64,000 bases of DNA, taken from the NCBI RefSeq assembly GCF_901709675.1, contig NC_051095.1:17408456-17472455 (forward strand), given 5' to 3'. How positions within the stretch are numbered: the stretch's first letter is position 1; each line of letters starts with the position of its first letter. The translations under genes were made by a program, and so were the position numbers. This DNA is from Syngnathus acus. Its lineage: Eukaryota > Chordata > Actinopteri > Syngnathiformes > Syngnathidae. The notes beneath the pieces were generated by a model. It did no database searches, was not told the DNA's origin, and saw only the letters and a list, made by a program, of their open reading frames with translations. Shown here piece after piece: positions 13,061 to 24,432 of this stretch.

Positions 13061-15899
13061 AATTATAACGTCTGTTGCCTTTTTTGCAGAACTGTTCTAA
13101 GTGTATCTTTTTCTGAAATGAGTTGATTTGAGTTCAGCGCTCGTATCTCAAACTTTTACTCGTAAATCAATGTAATGATTTGCTTCAACAACGACCTTGT
13201 ATCTAAAAACAAATCAAGTTATGTCACTTGTATCTCTCAAGGCAGTACTTATTGCAATTCTTGGCCCCTGCTTCTTGGCCCTCTTGGCCCTGCACTTTTA
13301 TGAACCTCGTTACCTATACTACACGCACGCAACCACATACCGTCAACAGACATTCATGCATGATGCACGAGTACAGATGAGACACAAGAAGCACAGTTGA
13401 GTCACATCTGATGACAACATGTTTGATGTGCCAGAGTTCATTCTGCCACCTGATTTGCAGCATGCACACATGCACACACATATACACACACACACTCATA
13501 ACCCATGCACACACTTACAAACACATTTTGAAAACACTTTGCAAACGTCTTTTTTTGCATCCCACTTGAATCATTCCTAATAAATTAATACATGAAAACA
13601 AAATTGAATTGATATATGAGGTTCACTAGTATTGCATATTCATCCATTCGATTGTCTTTCAATTTAGTAATTGTGAGAAAAGCGGATTCATTAAATGAAT
13701 TCAGTGATACATTCTTCACTCAGCGCTTGACAATAGTCAAGGTGCCACTCATTTAAATGAAAGCTTTAAAGTTTATCAACTAATCATTTAAAGTGCTGGT
13801 GGCAACCTCTGTTGACTAACAGATGAGCATGTGTGGGACCAGTGACTTTATACTTATACTTGTGTTCTTGTGCTGCTTTTATCACCAGTTTTTAAGGCTT
13901 ACAATAACAAACATATTATAAGATAAAACCCACAGGCGCAGGCGAGACACAGCTGCTTCCTCTGCTTTAACAAATATTGTTGCACCCAGCCAAATTATGC
14001 ACAATGAATTTATGCAACAACAGAGGACACAATTATCCAGTCCACAGCAATACACACATAACAAATGTAGTTCCTTTTGGTTTCTGGGGTCGTGCATGTA
14101 ACAAAACCCACCGTAGTACAATCACACATGCTTCTCAAAACCCAGCTGTCCTGAGTCGTCATGGAAGGAACCGGCAGGTTTCCAGCCCACAAGAAATTTT
14201 GTTTCCAAATGATTAGAGGGGAGGCGGACGGGACGATCTGGGAGGCAGCAGCTGCTCGTCCCCCTGGCTCCAAGTGGAGCAGAAAATCAGGATAATTTCA
14301 TTGTGATAACCAGCCTCCCATCACTGTAGCCCACGATGAGGACAGAAGGAGGAGATGAAGATCCAAAATAGCAAACATGTTCTTTGTGCTTGATGCGTTG
14401 TACTTTGTATGTTGTGCACCAAAATAGTTTGGGTCATTTCACCTGCAGGGGATGCAGATTCGTATCTTTTTATCGTATCTGATGCTGCTTTGTGATATAA
14501 TTTAACAAAACAGCAGTTTGTCTTTTCAAAAACAATCGTGGCTTTTGAACTTTTGAAATCACTCGAAAGTTAAAGAGATGTTTAGTAGGAAAGAAAGATG
14601 CACTTTTTTCTTTAAATAAATGATTTGATCATTTAGCAGAAACTATAATAGTATATGTTTCTTTTGTCCTGAATTCTTCTACTCAGTCGCTCCCGTGTTT
14701 GTTCGGCCCATCAAATGGAAATGACATTGTTGTTCGGAATGAGAAGAACATTAGTATTTGAGTGCCCATGATCTACTGTCTATATGAGTGGGACCCAAGC
14801 ACAGCAAGCAAAACTAATGCAAAACAACCCTTGGTTTTGAAATGATCTTATTTTTCTTAAGCTTTGTTTGTAAATCTTGCATTGGTCTCTTATCTTTTCC
14901 AGCCCCCATTGAGTCTGAACAGGATAAGCAACATAGAAAATGAAAATTTGTTATACGTAATTCATTAAGCCAACTTCTGAACCCTCGACTATTTATTTAA
15001 CACTTCAGCTTGACGTTTTCACGCTCTTCCTACAAGATTCTCAGCACATGCAACACTATCAAAAGTGGTATCATCTGGGAGAACCCATGGCCATCAGTCA
15101 CAAGTCACATGGGTGTCTTTGTAACAAAAATGCATAAAATTAGCGGATAGTATAATTTCTGGACAATTACTGCCTTGTGGTATAAACCATGTTGGATTAT
15201 GAAGGCATCACAAGTTGTGTGAAAATAAATCAATCTCTCATTTTTCTAATCAGCCATTTCTAATGGGCAGTTTTATATAGTAAAGCTGTCATTTGGACCT
15301 AGTCAACATTTGGCTGCACAGTGCACATAGGTACTTGTTCTGGTGATGTTCCCATGAGTATTTTCACACTTCAATGGAACACCCACACCTATCCTGTGAA
15401 AGGAACTAATTGAATGACTCCAACTCATATATGTTTTTCCCCCTATGTAATGCATTTCAAATCTCTAGGTAGCTGCATTCTCACTTCTCCACCTGGGAAT
15501 ATCAGTATGATGCCTTATGCATGTTCAATGGATGCTCTTTGACAACATGCTTGAATCTTTTTCCTATTTTATTGCCCTCCAGTGGGTGTACATGGAAGTC
15601 CATCCTAAAATGAAGCATCAGTCTCTCGTAATTTCAGGAGCGTTGGAGTTTCCCTCATCTTTAACATGAGGTGTTACATGACATCTCAGTCAATTAAAAT
15701 GTTAGGATATAAATTTCAAAACCGAAAGCTTTTGCACTTGAGCGTTTTATATCCTAAAATCCTAAATGTAAGTACAGCAGGACAATTTGGACACGCTCGA
15801 AAAATAGATGACTCATCTCAAAAAAGGGTGATTCCATAATAATAAAGGTTTATACGTGAACTATTACACCACGGTGTGTTGTATTCATGTTTGTTGTGA

Positions 15900-16127
15900 A
15901 AATAATCGAAAAAAATGCTCCACGTTTTTTTCCCTGTGACTCCACCCCTCGTCCTCTTCCTCCATCCCACCTCCTTCTTCACCCTTTGACGCTCCATCCC
16001 TGAGTCTGCGCGTGCACGCCGTATCGCTGAGAGGACCGGAGCTTGCACGCCTCGTCTTGATGGAAGCCTCGGCGTGTCCCCGGACTGTCAGACGTTAGCA
16101 AAAAGAATCTGCAGAAGCGCACAGGAC
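15900..16127 (+). promoter_or_regulatory. chrnb3: chrnb3 5' region / probable 5'UTR with an upstream ORF
   Basis: A pyrimidine-rich stretch (about 15930-15990) is followed by GC-richer, CpG-containing sequence just ahead of the chrnb3 start codon. An upstream ATG at 16060 opens a 12-codon frame that stops at 16098, 29 bases before the main ATG at 16128. If the transcript starts upstream of 16060, this uORF could dampen translation. The transcription start is not visible; no good TATA box was recognised. Confidence 0.4.
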
Positions 16128-19100
16128 ATGATGAAGTTGGTGCTCCTCTTTGTCCTCTCGGCTGCATCTTGCCCGCTCGCCCTCGCCACCATCAGTGGTA
16201 AGAATGAACTGATGCGTATGCACGCATGCATGCAAAGTCGTTTGAGCATTCTTTCGTGGACTTGATATCCTTGATATCCAGCATATTAAATGCTGGTTCG
16301 GTACGCTCTTTGTCTTACCAGTCAGACAATTCAACGCAATATAACGATTAGGCTGAGCGCACTAGTAGAACGAATGTGTCTTACTCATAACGTTTTTATT
16401 ATTTTTTTAATGTATTTATTATACCACTGGGGCTTTCCACCATTATGACATTTCTGCACAAATGTCAAATTTGGCATCGCAAATGTTACTAGTCACGCAA
16501 AACTACACAATCTGACATGTGCACACTACATACTACAGTTGGGTGCAGATGTGTGCACATCCAACATCCTATGCTTCACTAGTAGAATAGTACTTCAAAT
16601 GAAGTGCTTAACTAGTATAATGTCAAATTTTATATTACTTTTACTTATACTGTTATCAGCTGTTTCATGCCAAAGAAAAATACACTCTTGCTTTGCCCCA
16701 CACATGGTGTCATCTTGGTGTTGAAGTGAGTTGAGGCATTTGTTTTTGTTTGCAACTATCTGCAAATATAAACCTTTTTCGTGGTGCCTCAATTACTTGC
16801 ATATTATGCAAGCAAATTCAGTTATTTGTCATAAAAATTATTATGACTTGTCAGTATCAGCAAATACAAACCTTTTTCGTGGTGCCCCAGTTACTTTCAT
16901 ATTATGCAAGCAATTTCAGTTATTTTTTCATATTTGTTCCAACAATTATGACTTGTCACTAGAACATGATGAATTTCATTTCTGCAAAAAACAAACTTTG
17001 GCCCCAAATTGTACTTCTAATTTGATATGCAAGAAATTGCAGACTACTCACTATCACTATTCCACCCACTCTCTTGAACATGTTAACTTAGATCTACAAT
17101 AAAAAATTTTTCTCTCCCATACATTTGAAAGATTTCACATAAGAGAGAGAGAGTCAGCTTTATAATATTGTTATATTATTGTTATAATGTAATGTTTGTA
17201 TGTTCAATAAACCAATAAACCAAGCCAATCACAATTGCTCCTGATTAGTTAGTAGGGATGAGGAAAGACACAAATCCCACGTGACGAGAAGTCTCACGAG
17301 ATCGAGTCCACAAGAACGAGACTAGATTTTTGCAAAATTTCAAATATAACACTGCTACTACTACTACTGCTAATAATAAAATACCTAATGTAAATTTTCC
17401 ATTTTTCAAAAGGTTCATTTACCAATATGTATCTCATTGTGGTCGGAACGGTATCCTGCACCTTTTGTAAAAATACTGAATATATATAGAATAGATTGAG
17501 GCAGTGCACTTTGATACACTGCAAAATTCAACCACAATAATATACATATTTGTTAGTAAATAAATACTTAAAGTGTCAGTAAGTATATGTATACTTTATG
17601 TACATTTGTTAGATTGTGCATGTGTACCTAATAAACTGGATTGTTTTTCAGGGTAATTTCATATCTAATTGCTGATGAGTTAAAGTAAATTTTGAGCTGT
17701 AGGACTCAAAAAGGAGACAAAAAGAGGCAAATGATACATTTCTGCGTGTTTGAATGACTGTACTATATTGGTTTATGTACTACATTATAGTGATGACAGC
17801 TCAACTTGGAAACAACATAATTATACCTTTGAATTCTGAAAGGACCAACATACAGCATCAAATGCAGTACCAGACCTAGGGTTGTTGGATGTTATGTTTC
17901 ACTCTCACTGTCTTCTTTTCATTCGAGCATCAAATGAGTTTGTATCCTTGGCGGAGATGGAGGACACCCTGCTGAAGAATCTCTTCCAAGGTTACCAGCG
18001 TTGGGTGAGGCCCATTCAACACGCCAACGATACCATCAGAGTCCGCTTCGGACTCAAGATCTCCCAGCTGGTCGATGTGGTGAGAGCGAATACAACACTG
18101 CTTCTGCTTCATAACTTACACTTTACAATTGCTAACATAAATTTGCTTACCAATTACACTTCATTCGGTACATATGCACAATGCCATGAAATCCAAGAGC
18201 TGCTTTAAAAGGTTTGCCTTTTTTGTATTATATCATTTTAGTGGTGTAAAACTTCACTTCATCACATTGAGGGTTGTCATCTTTATAAAGTCTGAATTTT
18301 GCGACAGGGAGAGTACAGGGTAAGACTCCCTCACACACTAATGGACTGCAGTCATCTTTTTTACTGGATATTTATATTCTGTTTCAGCATTTGTAGATAT
18401 TTATATTCTGGTTTATTGTTTATGCTGCGTCACTTATGTTGAACAGGGAATAGCCCTGCCATGATTGGTGACAATCCAGGCTGTAAATAGATGCATATAC
18501 AGGATATGGTTCAACATAGTTCATTTTCAACAATATGGCACACGTTGGCCCCAAAGTAATAATTAAATATTAGCTCACTGGGCTCTGCCGCAGCCACAAT
18601 ATTGTAAAAGCAATAAAACATTCAACCTTAACTTCACAAATGAAGATGCGTATGGTGACACTTGAGTCGTGTGCTCTCAGTGTGAGCCAAAAGTGTAATT
18701 TCTGGTCTTTTTTTGTCACGCACTGTCTGTCCCAACACCCCTTGTTTCGGCTGCTCTCTTTTTGGGAGTTAGCACAACAAAAAGCCACAGGAAAGAAACT
18801 ATGTTGTTGATATACGTCAGGCAACTGACGGGTAGCATACAGGTATCAAACAGACAGGTAGCAAACCAGACGTACCTGGGAGCAGGTGTGGCAATGAGCA
18901 GCAGGTGAGGGCAAGCAATGCTGATCACTGCATAACAGGACGGGAGGGGCAGGAGCAGAGAAAGAGAACTGTCCAAGGTTCTGATCAGTGCCAGGCATGA
19001 CTGAGAACAATTGAAGGAAGGAAAATCACTGGTTGGATGGCAGGTGGCACATGACATCATTATTATCATTATTATCATTATTATCATTATTATTATTATT

Positions 19101-22100
19101 ATTATAAATGAAGCTGAGTTTGTAACTATCTCAGTTCATGAATTCGTGAGCATAGATCCTCAACACTTACTTTGTATATCCACAAGCATTCCATTTCTGA
19201 CTGGAGTGCTCGTTCAATATTTCAGAGCTACTGCTGATAGGATGAGATGCTTTGGTTTGTTCAAAGGGAGGAAGACGGAGGATGCTAATGGATGAACCAC
19301 ACTCCCCAGCGTGAAATATTCATCGCTACCATTTTAGCTTCCACCTGCCACATGAGCTGAATTCAGTCCCTTCCTGGGTGAGAGAAAAAACTGTTTCAGT
19401 CGCTACAGCCAGGTGGTCCTTTTGAATTTTCAACTAAAGAGGGGAGAGTGCTGCGACTGTTGTGCGCTGCCCCCCTGAGCCTGCCTATTTGTCTGCTGCA
19501 AAGCTCATTATTAGATCTTGCTTCACCTCTGCTCAGTGTGATGGCCACAGCATCCAACTAAGGGTGACAGCTGGGGTCAGGGCTCATAGGAAATACTCTC
19601 ACCTGCAGACCTCTACATCTTTTAAGTAATCTATTTTCTTGACATCTTTTTCTAGTCTCGTCCCTCCATCTCATTGTAAAGAGGCCTATGATCAGTGTTC
19701 TTGTCCTCCTTCATTTAGGTCCTCAGGTTTTTATGTCCTTTTCAAATGTCTGGGGGAAAAAAGGAGATTCGTTAAAATGATATGCCAAGACATCACAACA
19801 TTAGAGGCCTCAACATATGACTGTACATTTAATTTCAATTTCATCAGGTGCATCTGCACAATCTAATGAAAGCTAATTCCAAATTCTGTCCCTAAAAGGG
19901 AAATAATCTCCACCTCTCAATATGATGCAGTTTATTCTGCACCACTTACACTTACAAACACAACAATATGTCAGGAAATGAGTTGAGCCAGGGCGGCCAA
20001 ATGCAGCTTAGACCAGGGTTTATTGAAGGGAAAGGGAGTTGGAAGGGAGTCAGGTGGGAAACCGAAGACACATACGGGACAAAGACTCACGGCCAGCCAA
20101 CAGACAGGCCGACCGACAGAAGTCCACTTGGACAAGGATATAATTCTGACCGTGAGCCTCCAGACCAGAGGGAAACCAGACGACACCGGGCGCGGACATG
20201 CATGGAAGACAACAGTAGACACCAACAGCGAGAACCACACGGGCAGGGCTTAAATACATAAGGTAACAAGAGGAAGCAGGTGACAGACATTACGGTGATG
20301 AAGGGGTGTGGCTGAGGGAAGTTGCCGGCCGAGCGTGCTCTGGCACGGACGTGACACAATATAGTTGATGTTTGTTACAAATCTGTACATCTTCCTGACA
20401 GTGTTAATACAAACTGAACATAGCGTAATCTTTGCAATGGCAGATATTTTTACATCTTATCTGTATGCAAGTGTAACCAATGAGGTGAATGATTAGTATA
20501 ATTGTCTAAATGACTATGACACACACCATGACTCCAAATGTTTGTCACTGTCATTCAGCTTATGGTGGATGAAACAAATACATCACACAAATACCATCAA
20601 CTCAATTAACTGTTATAATTATATTAACCATTGGTTATTTTTGAGCATGTGATTATCTCTAATACATTTTTCATGTTACTCTTTTATTTGTGCTATTATG
20701 ATTAGGATGAGAAGAACCAGCTGATGACGACTAACGTTTGGCTTTGGCAGGTAAGCAGCAGTCAACGTTTATATTACTGCACTGTTTATTTTTGTTGAAA
20801 AAGATGATAATATACACACATTTCACTGCATATGTGGAAAAAGTTTCATAGCTCAATCCTAATGAGGAAATTCGCTATTGAAAATGGATAGACTTATCTT
20901 CCATTACATATTCCATAAAAAGACACAACAATCAAAGTTTCTCTATGACAATAAAATTCTGCATAAAGCCACTGTGAGTAACTCCTGGTAATAACGACCT
21001 AACCTTCATTTTGATGCTTACAGTTAATGAATCAATTGGTGTGTGTGTGTTGTTTTTCTGTTGAGCAGCAGTGGCTTGATTACAAGCTGCGTTGGAATCC
21101 AGATAAATATGGAGGCATTACTTCCATTCGAGTTCCATCTGAAAACATTTGGCTCCCTGACATTGTCCTGTATGAAAAGTAAGAACCGACATTTTCATCA
21201 TTTTTCCACAAAGGTTGCAAGAAGGCAAATAAAAAATGTGCTAAAAAAGAAGAAAAACCTAGGTCTTAATGCATTGATTTTAAAAGTGTACCACTAATTG
21301 CACTAGGAACCTCTCTAACAGTGAAGAGGTTTGAGAACCACTGCATGATTAGAGACGATCAATTAACATTGAAAAGGAAAACTAGAAAACCAACACTAAC
21401 AATAAAAAGAAATTGGGACCATTATGGCCGTGCAGCCATGACATATTGTCCAAAAAACTTTTGGACTGTGTAACAGCAACATTGACTATCCTACATGACC
21501 ATGTTTTATAGGAATTATATATTTATTTATTTAAACAATCCCCAAAAGAGAGACATTCTGCGACTCTGCTTTTTCCTTAGTGCTGACGGACGGTTTGAGG
21601 GCTCGCTGATGACCAAAGCCATTGTCAAGTACAACGGGGTCATCACTTGGACACCGCCTGCCAGTTACAAGTCGGCCTGCACCATGGACGTCACCTTTTT
21701 CCCTTTTGACCGCCAGAACTGCACCATGAAGTTCGGCTCTTGGACCTACGACGGCAACATGGTCGACCTCGTTTTGATTGACAACCACGTGGACCGGAAG
21801 GACTTTTTTGATAACGGCGAATGGGAGATCCTCAATGCCACGGGTGCAAAGGGAAACAGGAAGGATGGCCTGTATTCCTACCCCTTCCTCACCTACTCCT
21901 TCATCCTGAAGAGGTTGCCGTTATTCTACACTCTCTTCCTCATCATCCCTTGTCTGGGGTTGTCTTTCTTGACTGTGCTGGTCTTCTACCTTCCGTCCGA
22001 CGAAGGGGAGAAGCTGTCGCTCTCTACCTCTGTCCTTGTGTCGCTCACTGTCTTCCTCCTCGTCATCGAGGAGATCATCCCTTCGTCTTCCAAAGTCATC

Positions 22101-23334
22101 CCGCTTATCGGCGAGTATTTGCTCTTTATCATGATCTTTGTGACGCTCTCCATCATAGTCACCGTGTTCGTCATCAACGTACACCACCGCTCGTCGGCCA
22201 CCTACCACCCCATGTCGCCGTGGGTTCGCAACCTCTTTCTTCAAAAGCTGCCCAGGTTGCTGTGCATGCGAGGTCACATCGACCGGTACCACTACCCGGA
22301 GCTGGCTCCTGAAAGTCCCGAGGTGAAGCCACGATCTGGCGCTCGGAGAGCAGGCCAAAGGGCGAGCGGAGGACAGAGTGCTTCAGACGGAAAGGAAGAC
22401 GAGGCCTGGGCCACCATGCTGGAGAAGGCCATCTACTCAGTGCGCTACATCAGCAGACATATTCGCAAGGAACACTTCATTCGAGAGGTAAGATGACCTC
22501 ATAATGGTTGAAAGGGTTTGTGTTGAAAAGTGAACATGCCACTCTCCAGAACATAACTCATTTCTACTAATTACTCTCAACATAGGAACTCAAAATCTAT
22601 CCATTTGGCCTTCATCAGGTTTCTAAAAATAGATTTTTTTTGTTTTTCTCTCTCAAGCTGCCTTACCAGAAGTCCTGTGGCAGTTGTTCACCGCTAGTCT
22701 AAAGCAGTGATTCTCAACCAGAGTTCCGTGGCACACCAATGTGTGCTGCGAGTGCTTTACTGCCAGTCAATTTAAAACTGTGGGGGGCACAGACTTTTGC
22801 TATGGGAGGCTGGGTTCAATTCTCACTAACTGCGAGAGAAGACTTTGATGAGTTTTATAGGTTTCTAGCTAAGTGTGCATTTACTGCAATGTACTGCGAC
22901 CAGTGGAGTATAACAGCACAACCATACACCTGTAAAATGTTCAAGACTCATTTATGCAGAAGGTAATCAAAAGACATTGTGAGTCGTATCCAAGCAGTTG
23001 GTGCACAATCGCTTAATGTTTCCGCACAAAGGTAAATTGCGACTGGTCATTTTGAGTCCCCCTCCCTCATTACAGGTCTGTGTGAATGGGTGTCATTTTA
23101 AATACGCTATCAGTATGTGGAAAATTTTAATTGTTATACTCGCATCCCCTTTTCTTCCAGGTGGTTCAAGACTGGAAGTTTGTGGCCCAGGTACTAGACA
23201 GGATCTTCCTGTGGGCATTCCTGACTGTTTCCATACTTGGCACCATCTGCATCTTCACTCCAGCTCTGTACATGTTCTTCAAAATCCCACCACCAATTCC
23301 AAGTGAGAATCCAACTTCAAGCTCACAGCTGTAG
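16128..23334 (+). CDS. chrnb3: Neuronal nicotinic acetylcholine receptor subunit beta-3
   Basis: Accessory, non-ligand-binding-type subunit that co-assembles with alpha-6 and other subunits in heteropentameric nAChR channels. Six coding exons join in phase: 16128-16197, 17928-18079, 20706-20750, 21069-21178, 21581-22487 and 23161-23334, giving 485 residues. Residues 1-23 form the signal peptide ([16 protein letters not shown]...). The Cys-loop spans Cys159-Cys173. The loop-C region [12 protein letters not shown] lacks the vicinal cysteines of alpha subunits. M2 reads [17 protein letters not shown], with Val at the 9' position where most subunits have Leu; this is a known beta-3 hallmark. The C-terminus has [17 protein letters not shown] (M4). 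The first ATG of the tandem ATG-ATG was taken as the start. Exon sizes 152/45/110 match the family. The gene lies downstream of chrna6 on the same strand. Confidence 0.93.
16757..16959. repeat. Two-copy tandem duplication, about 98-bp period, in chrnb3 intron 1
   Basis: The segment with AAACCTTTTTCGTGGTGCC, CATATTATGCAAGCAA and TTATGACTTGTCA occurs twice in a row with several substitutions and a small indel. It accounts for the pair of similar open frames here and is non-coding. Confidence 0.85.
18714..19056 (-). repeat. Probable old solo LTR or related repeat (copy 1)
   Basis: On the - strand the segment runs from TGTCATGTGCCACCTGCC at 19056 to GTGCGTGACA at 18714. The ends are thus TGTCA...TGACA, as in the better-preserved element at 19969-20356. 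Its first ~185 bases match, in inverted orientation, the segment starting at 47001. No clear target duplication is seen. It lies in chrnb3 intron 2. Confidence 0.5.
19057..19105. repeat. ATT/ATC-type microsatellite
   Basis: Repeated TTATCATTA units followed by pure ATT repeats, directly beside the LTR-like copy ending at 19056. Confidence 0.9.
19969..20356 (-). mobile_element. Solo LTR of an LTR retrotransposon with 5-bp target site duplication
   Basis: A 388-base element in chrnb3 intron 2 begins TGTCAGG and ends GTGACA on the + strand, so it has TG...CA ends with short inverted repeats. It is flanked on both sides by the same five bases, CAATA (19964-19968 and 20357-20361). Read on the - strand, it has a TATA-like box (TATTTAAG, near 20250) and farther on an AATAAA (near 20020), the order expected for U3-R-U5. 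It is GC-richer than its surroundings. No internal gag-pol is present. The retrotransposon family was not identified. Confidence 0.75.
22690..22990. repeat. Possible dispersed fish repeat in chrnb3 intron 5
   Basis: The phrase GCAGTGATTCTCAACCAGAG followed by TTCCGTGGCAC resembles a common teleost dispersed repeat. A related inverted phrase (TTTGAGAACCACTGCA) occurs near 21331 in intron 4. Borders are not visible. Confidence 0.35.
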
Positions 23335-24000
23335 CATAGATCACTTTATTTTTGAGCCAATAACTCAGTAATCATTTTATTACAGGGGATCTGTTATACT
23401 TGTGATAATTCTTACACTTATCACGCAAATCTCTTCCACATAGCTCTGTGTGTCTAAAACATCTGTTTCTTCAATATGTTGTTTTGACAGATTTGAATTG
23501 TTTTGTCATATATCAACTTACTCAAACCCCTTTGACAGTACTTTAAGAACATTGTAGTTTTCTTCTTCCAATATATGCAACACAAAGTAGCAAACCTAGG
23601 TCAAAATAAGTACTGTATAGACAAATGTTCACCTTGGCTTGAAATGTTAATTTGCACTCAGTGATCACAAGTATATTCTAGCTACCACTGACTATAGTAA
23701 AGTATTGAGGGTTGAGGGTTGACTAAGTGGTAGAAAAATGACTTAGTTGTATTCATTTATAGGTCTTCCAATACATTTTGTTTTAATCAATCCAGTAAAA
23801 CCTCAACGTGATGCTGATGCGTGCATGAAATTGGAGCACATGCAAGAATGGCAATGCAAGGTTGTCAGTAGATGACAGTACCTCCTAGTGGCCGAAAATA
23901 TGAAACAACTTTTGATTCTGATAGTCCTGAATATCCTAAATTGCCACTATTTCTATAGTTGATAATCATCATCATCATCATCATCGTAATAAAAAGAAGA
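23335..24000 (+). other. chrnb3: chrnb3 probable 3' untranslated region
   Basis: AT-rich non-coding sequence after the chrnb3 stop. It contains an ATC microsatellite at about 23965-23985 and a possible poly(A) signal AATAAA at 23988-23993. The - strand gene that follows has its own poly(A) signal at 24302-24307, so the two genes are convergent. Confidence 0.35.
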
Positions 24001-24301
24001 AGAATGTGACTTGAAATGTATTGTTATTTTTGTTACTAATATTTGTTGCAACTGTAATACTCTTCAGTCATCCATTTCACAAAATTTACAGAATTCTACC
24101 TCTTCTACACAATAAGAACTGTTTGTATTTCAGTTTTTCTGTTTGAAATGCAATATCAAAGTGTGTCTCAGCCAACAAAGTTCTAAATGATGTTCTATCA
24201 TCTCTGGCTCATATGATTTGTTTCTTGTGATATTGTTGGGTAGACAGTACGGTCAAATTATTACCATAAACAAAATGCGTTAAATTGCTACTTTTTAATC
24301 T

Positions 24302-24307
24302 TTTATT
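24302..24307 (-). terminator. Poly(A) signal of the small secreted-protein gene
   Basis: TTTATT on the + strand is AATAAA on the - strand, 126 bases beyond the TAG at 24433. This position fits a short 3'UTR. Confidence 0.5.
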
Positions 24308-24432
24308 TGCATTGAAAACATAGGTACAGAGCAGTTTTACAGTATAAACATGGAACATTCCCTTGGCATTAGCCACATTATAATCATGTTTGTCTATCAT
24401 GTCAACCCTCATATAATTTGTCCTCATCTTCT

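Larger units (their letters stand above)
8000..15800. other. Intergenic region between chrna6 and chrnb3
   Basis: No convincing protein-coding exon is seen on either strand in this stretch; the open frames are short, overlap one another and lack family motifs. It contains the 8728-8878 duplication, a poly(T) run near 9934-9948, a probable degenerate repeat at 11285-11640, a compound TG/TA/AG microsatellite at 12961-13060, and CA-rich sequence near 13460-13500. Some stretches are more GC-rich (about 10570-10740 and 14160-14280) and could be regulatory, but nothing specific can be assigned. Confidence 0.5.

Noticed and set aside
13130-13250. CTCGTATCTCAAA...CTTGTATCTC motif cluster resembling a dispersed repeat
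   Set aside because: Too short and diverged to assign borders or family by eye.
21821-22358. Long open frames in other frames and on the - strand over chrnb3 exon 5
   Set aside because: They overlap a GC-rich real exon with clear nAChR motifs; shadows of coding sequence.
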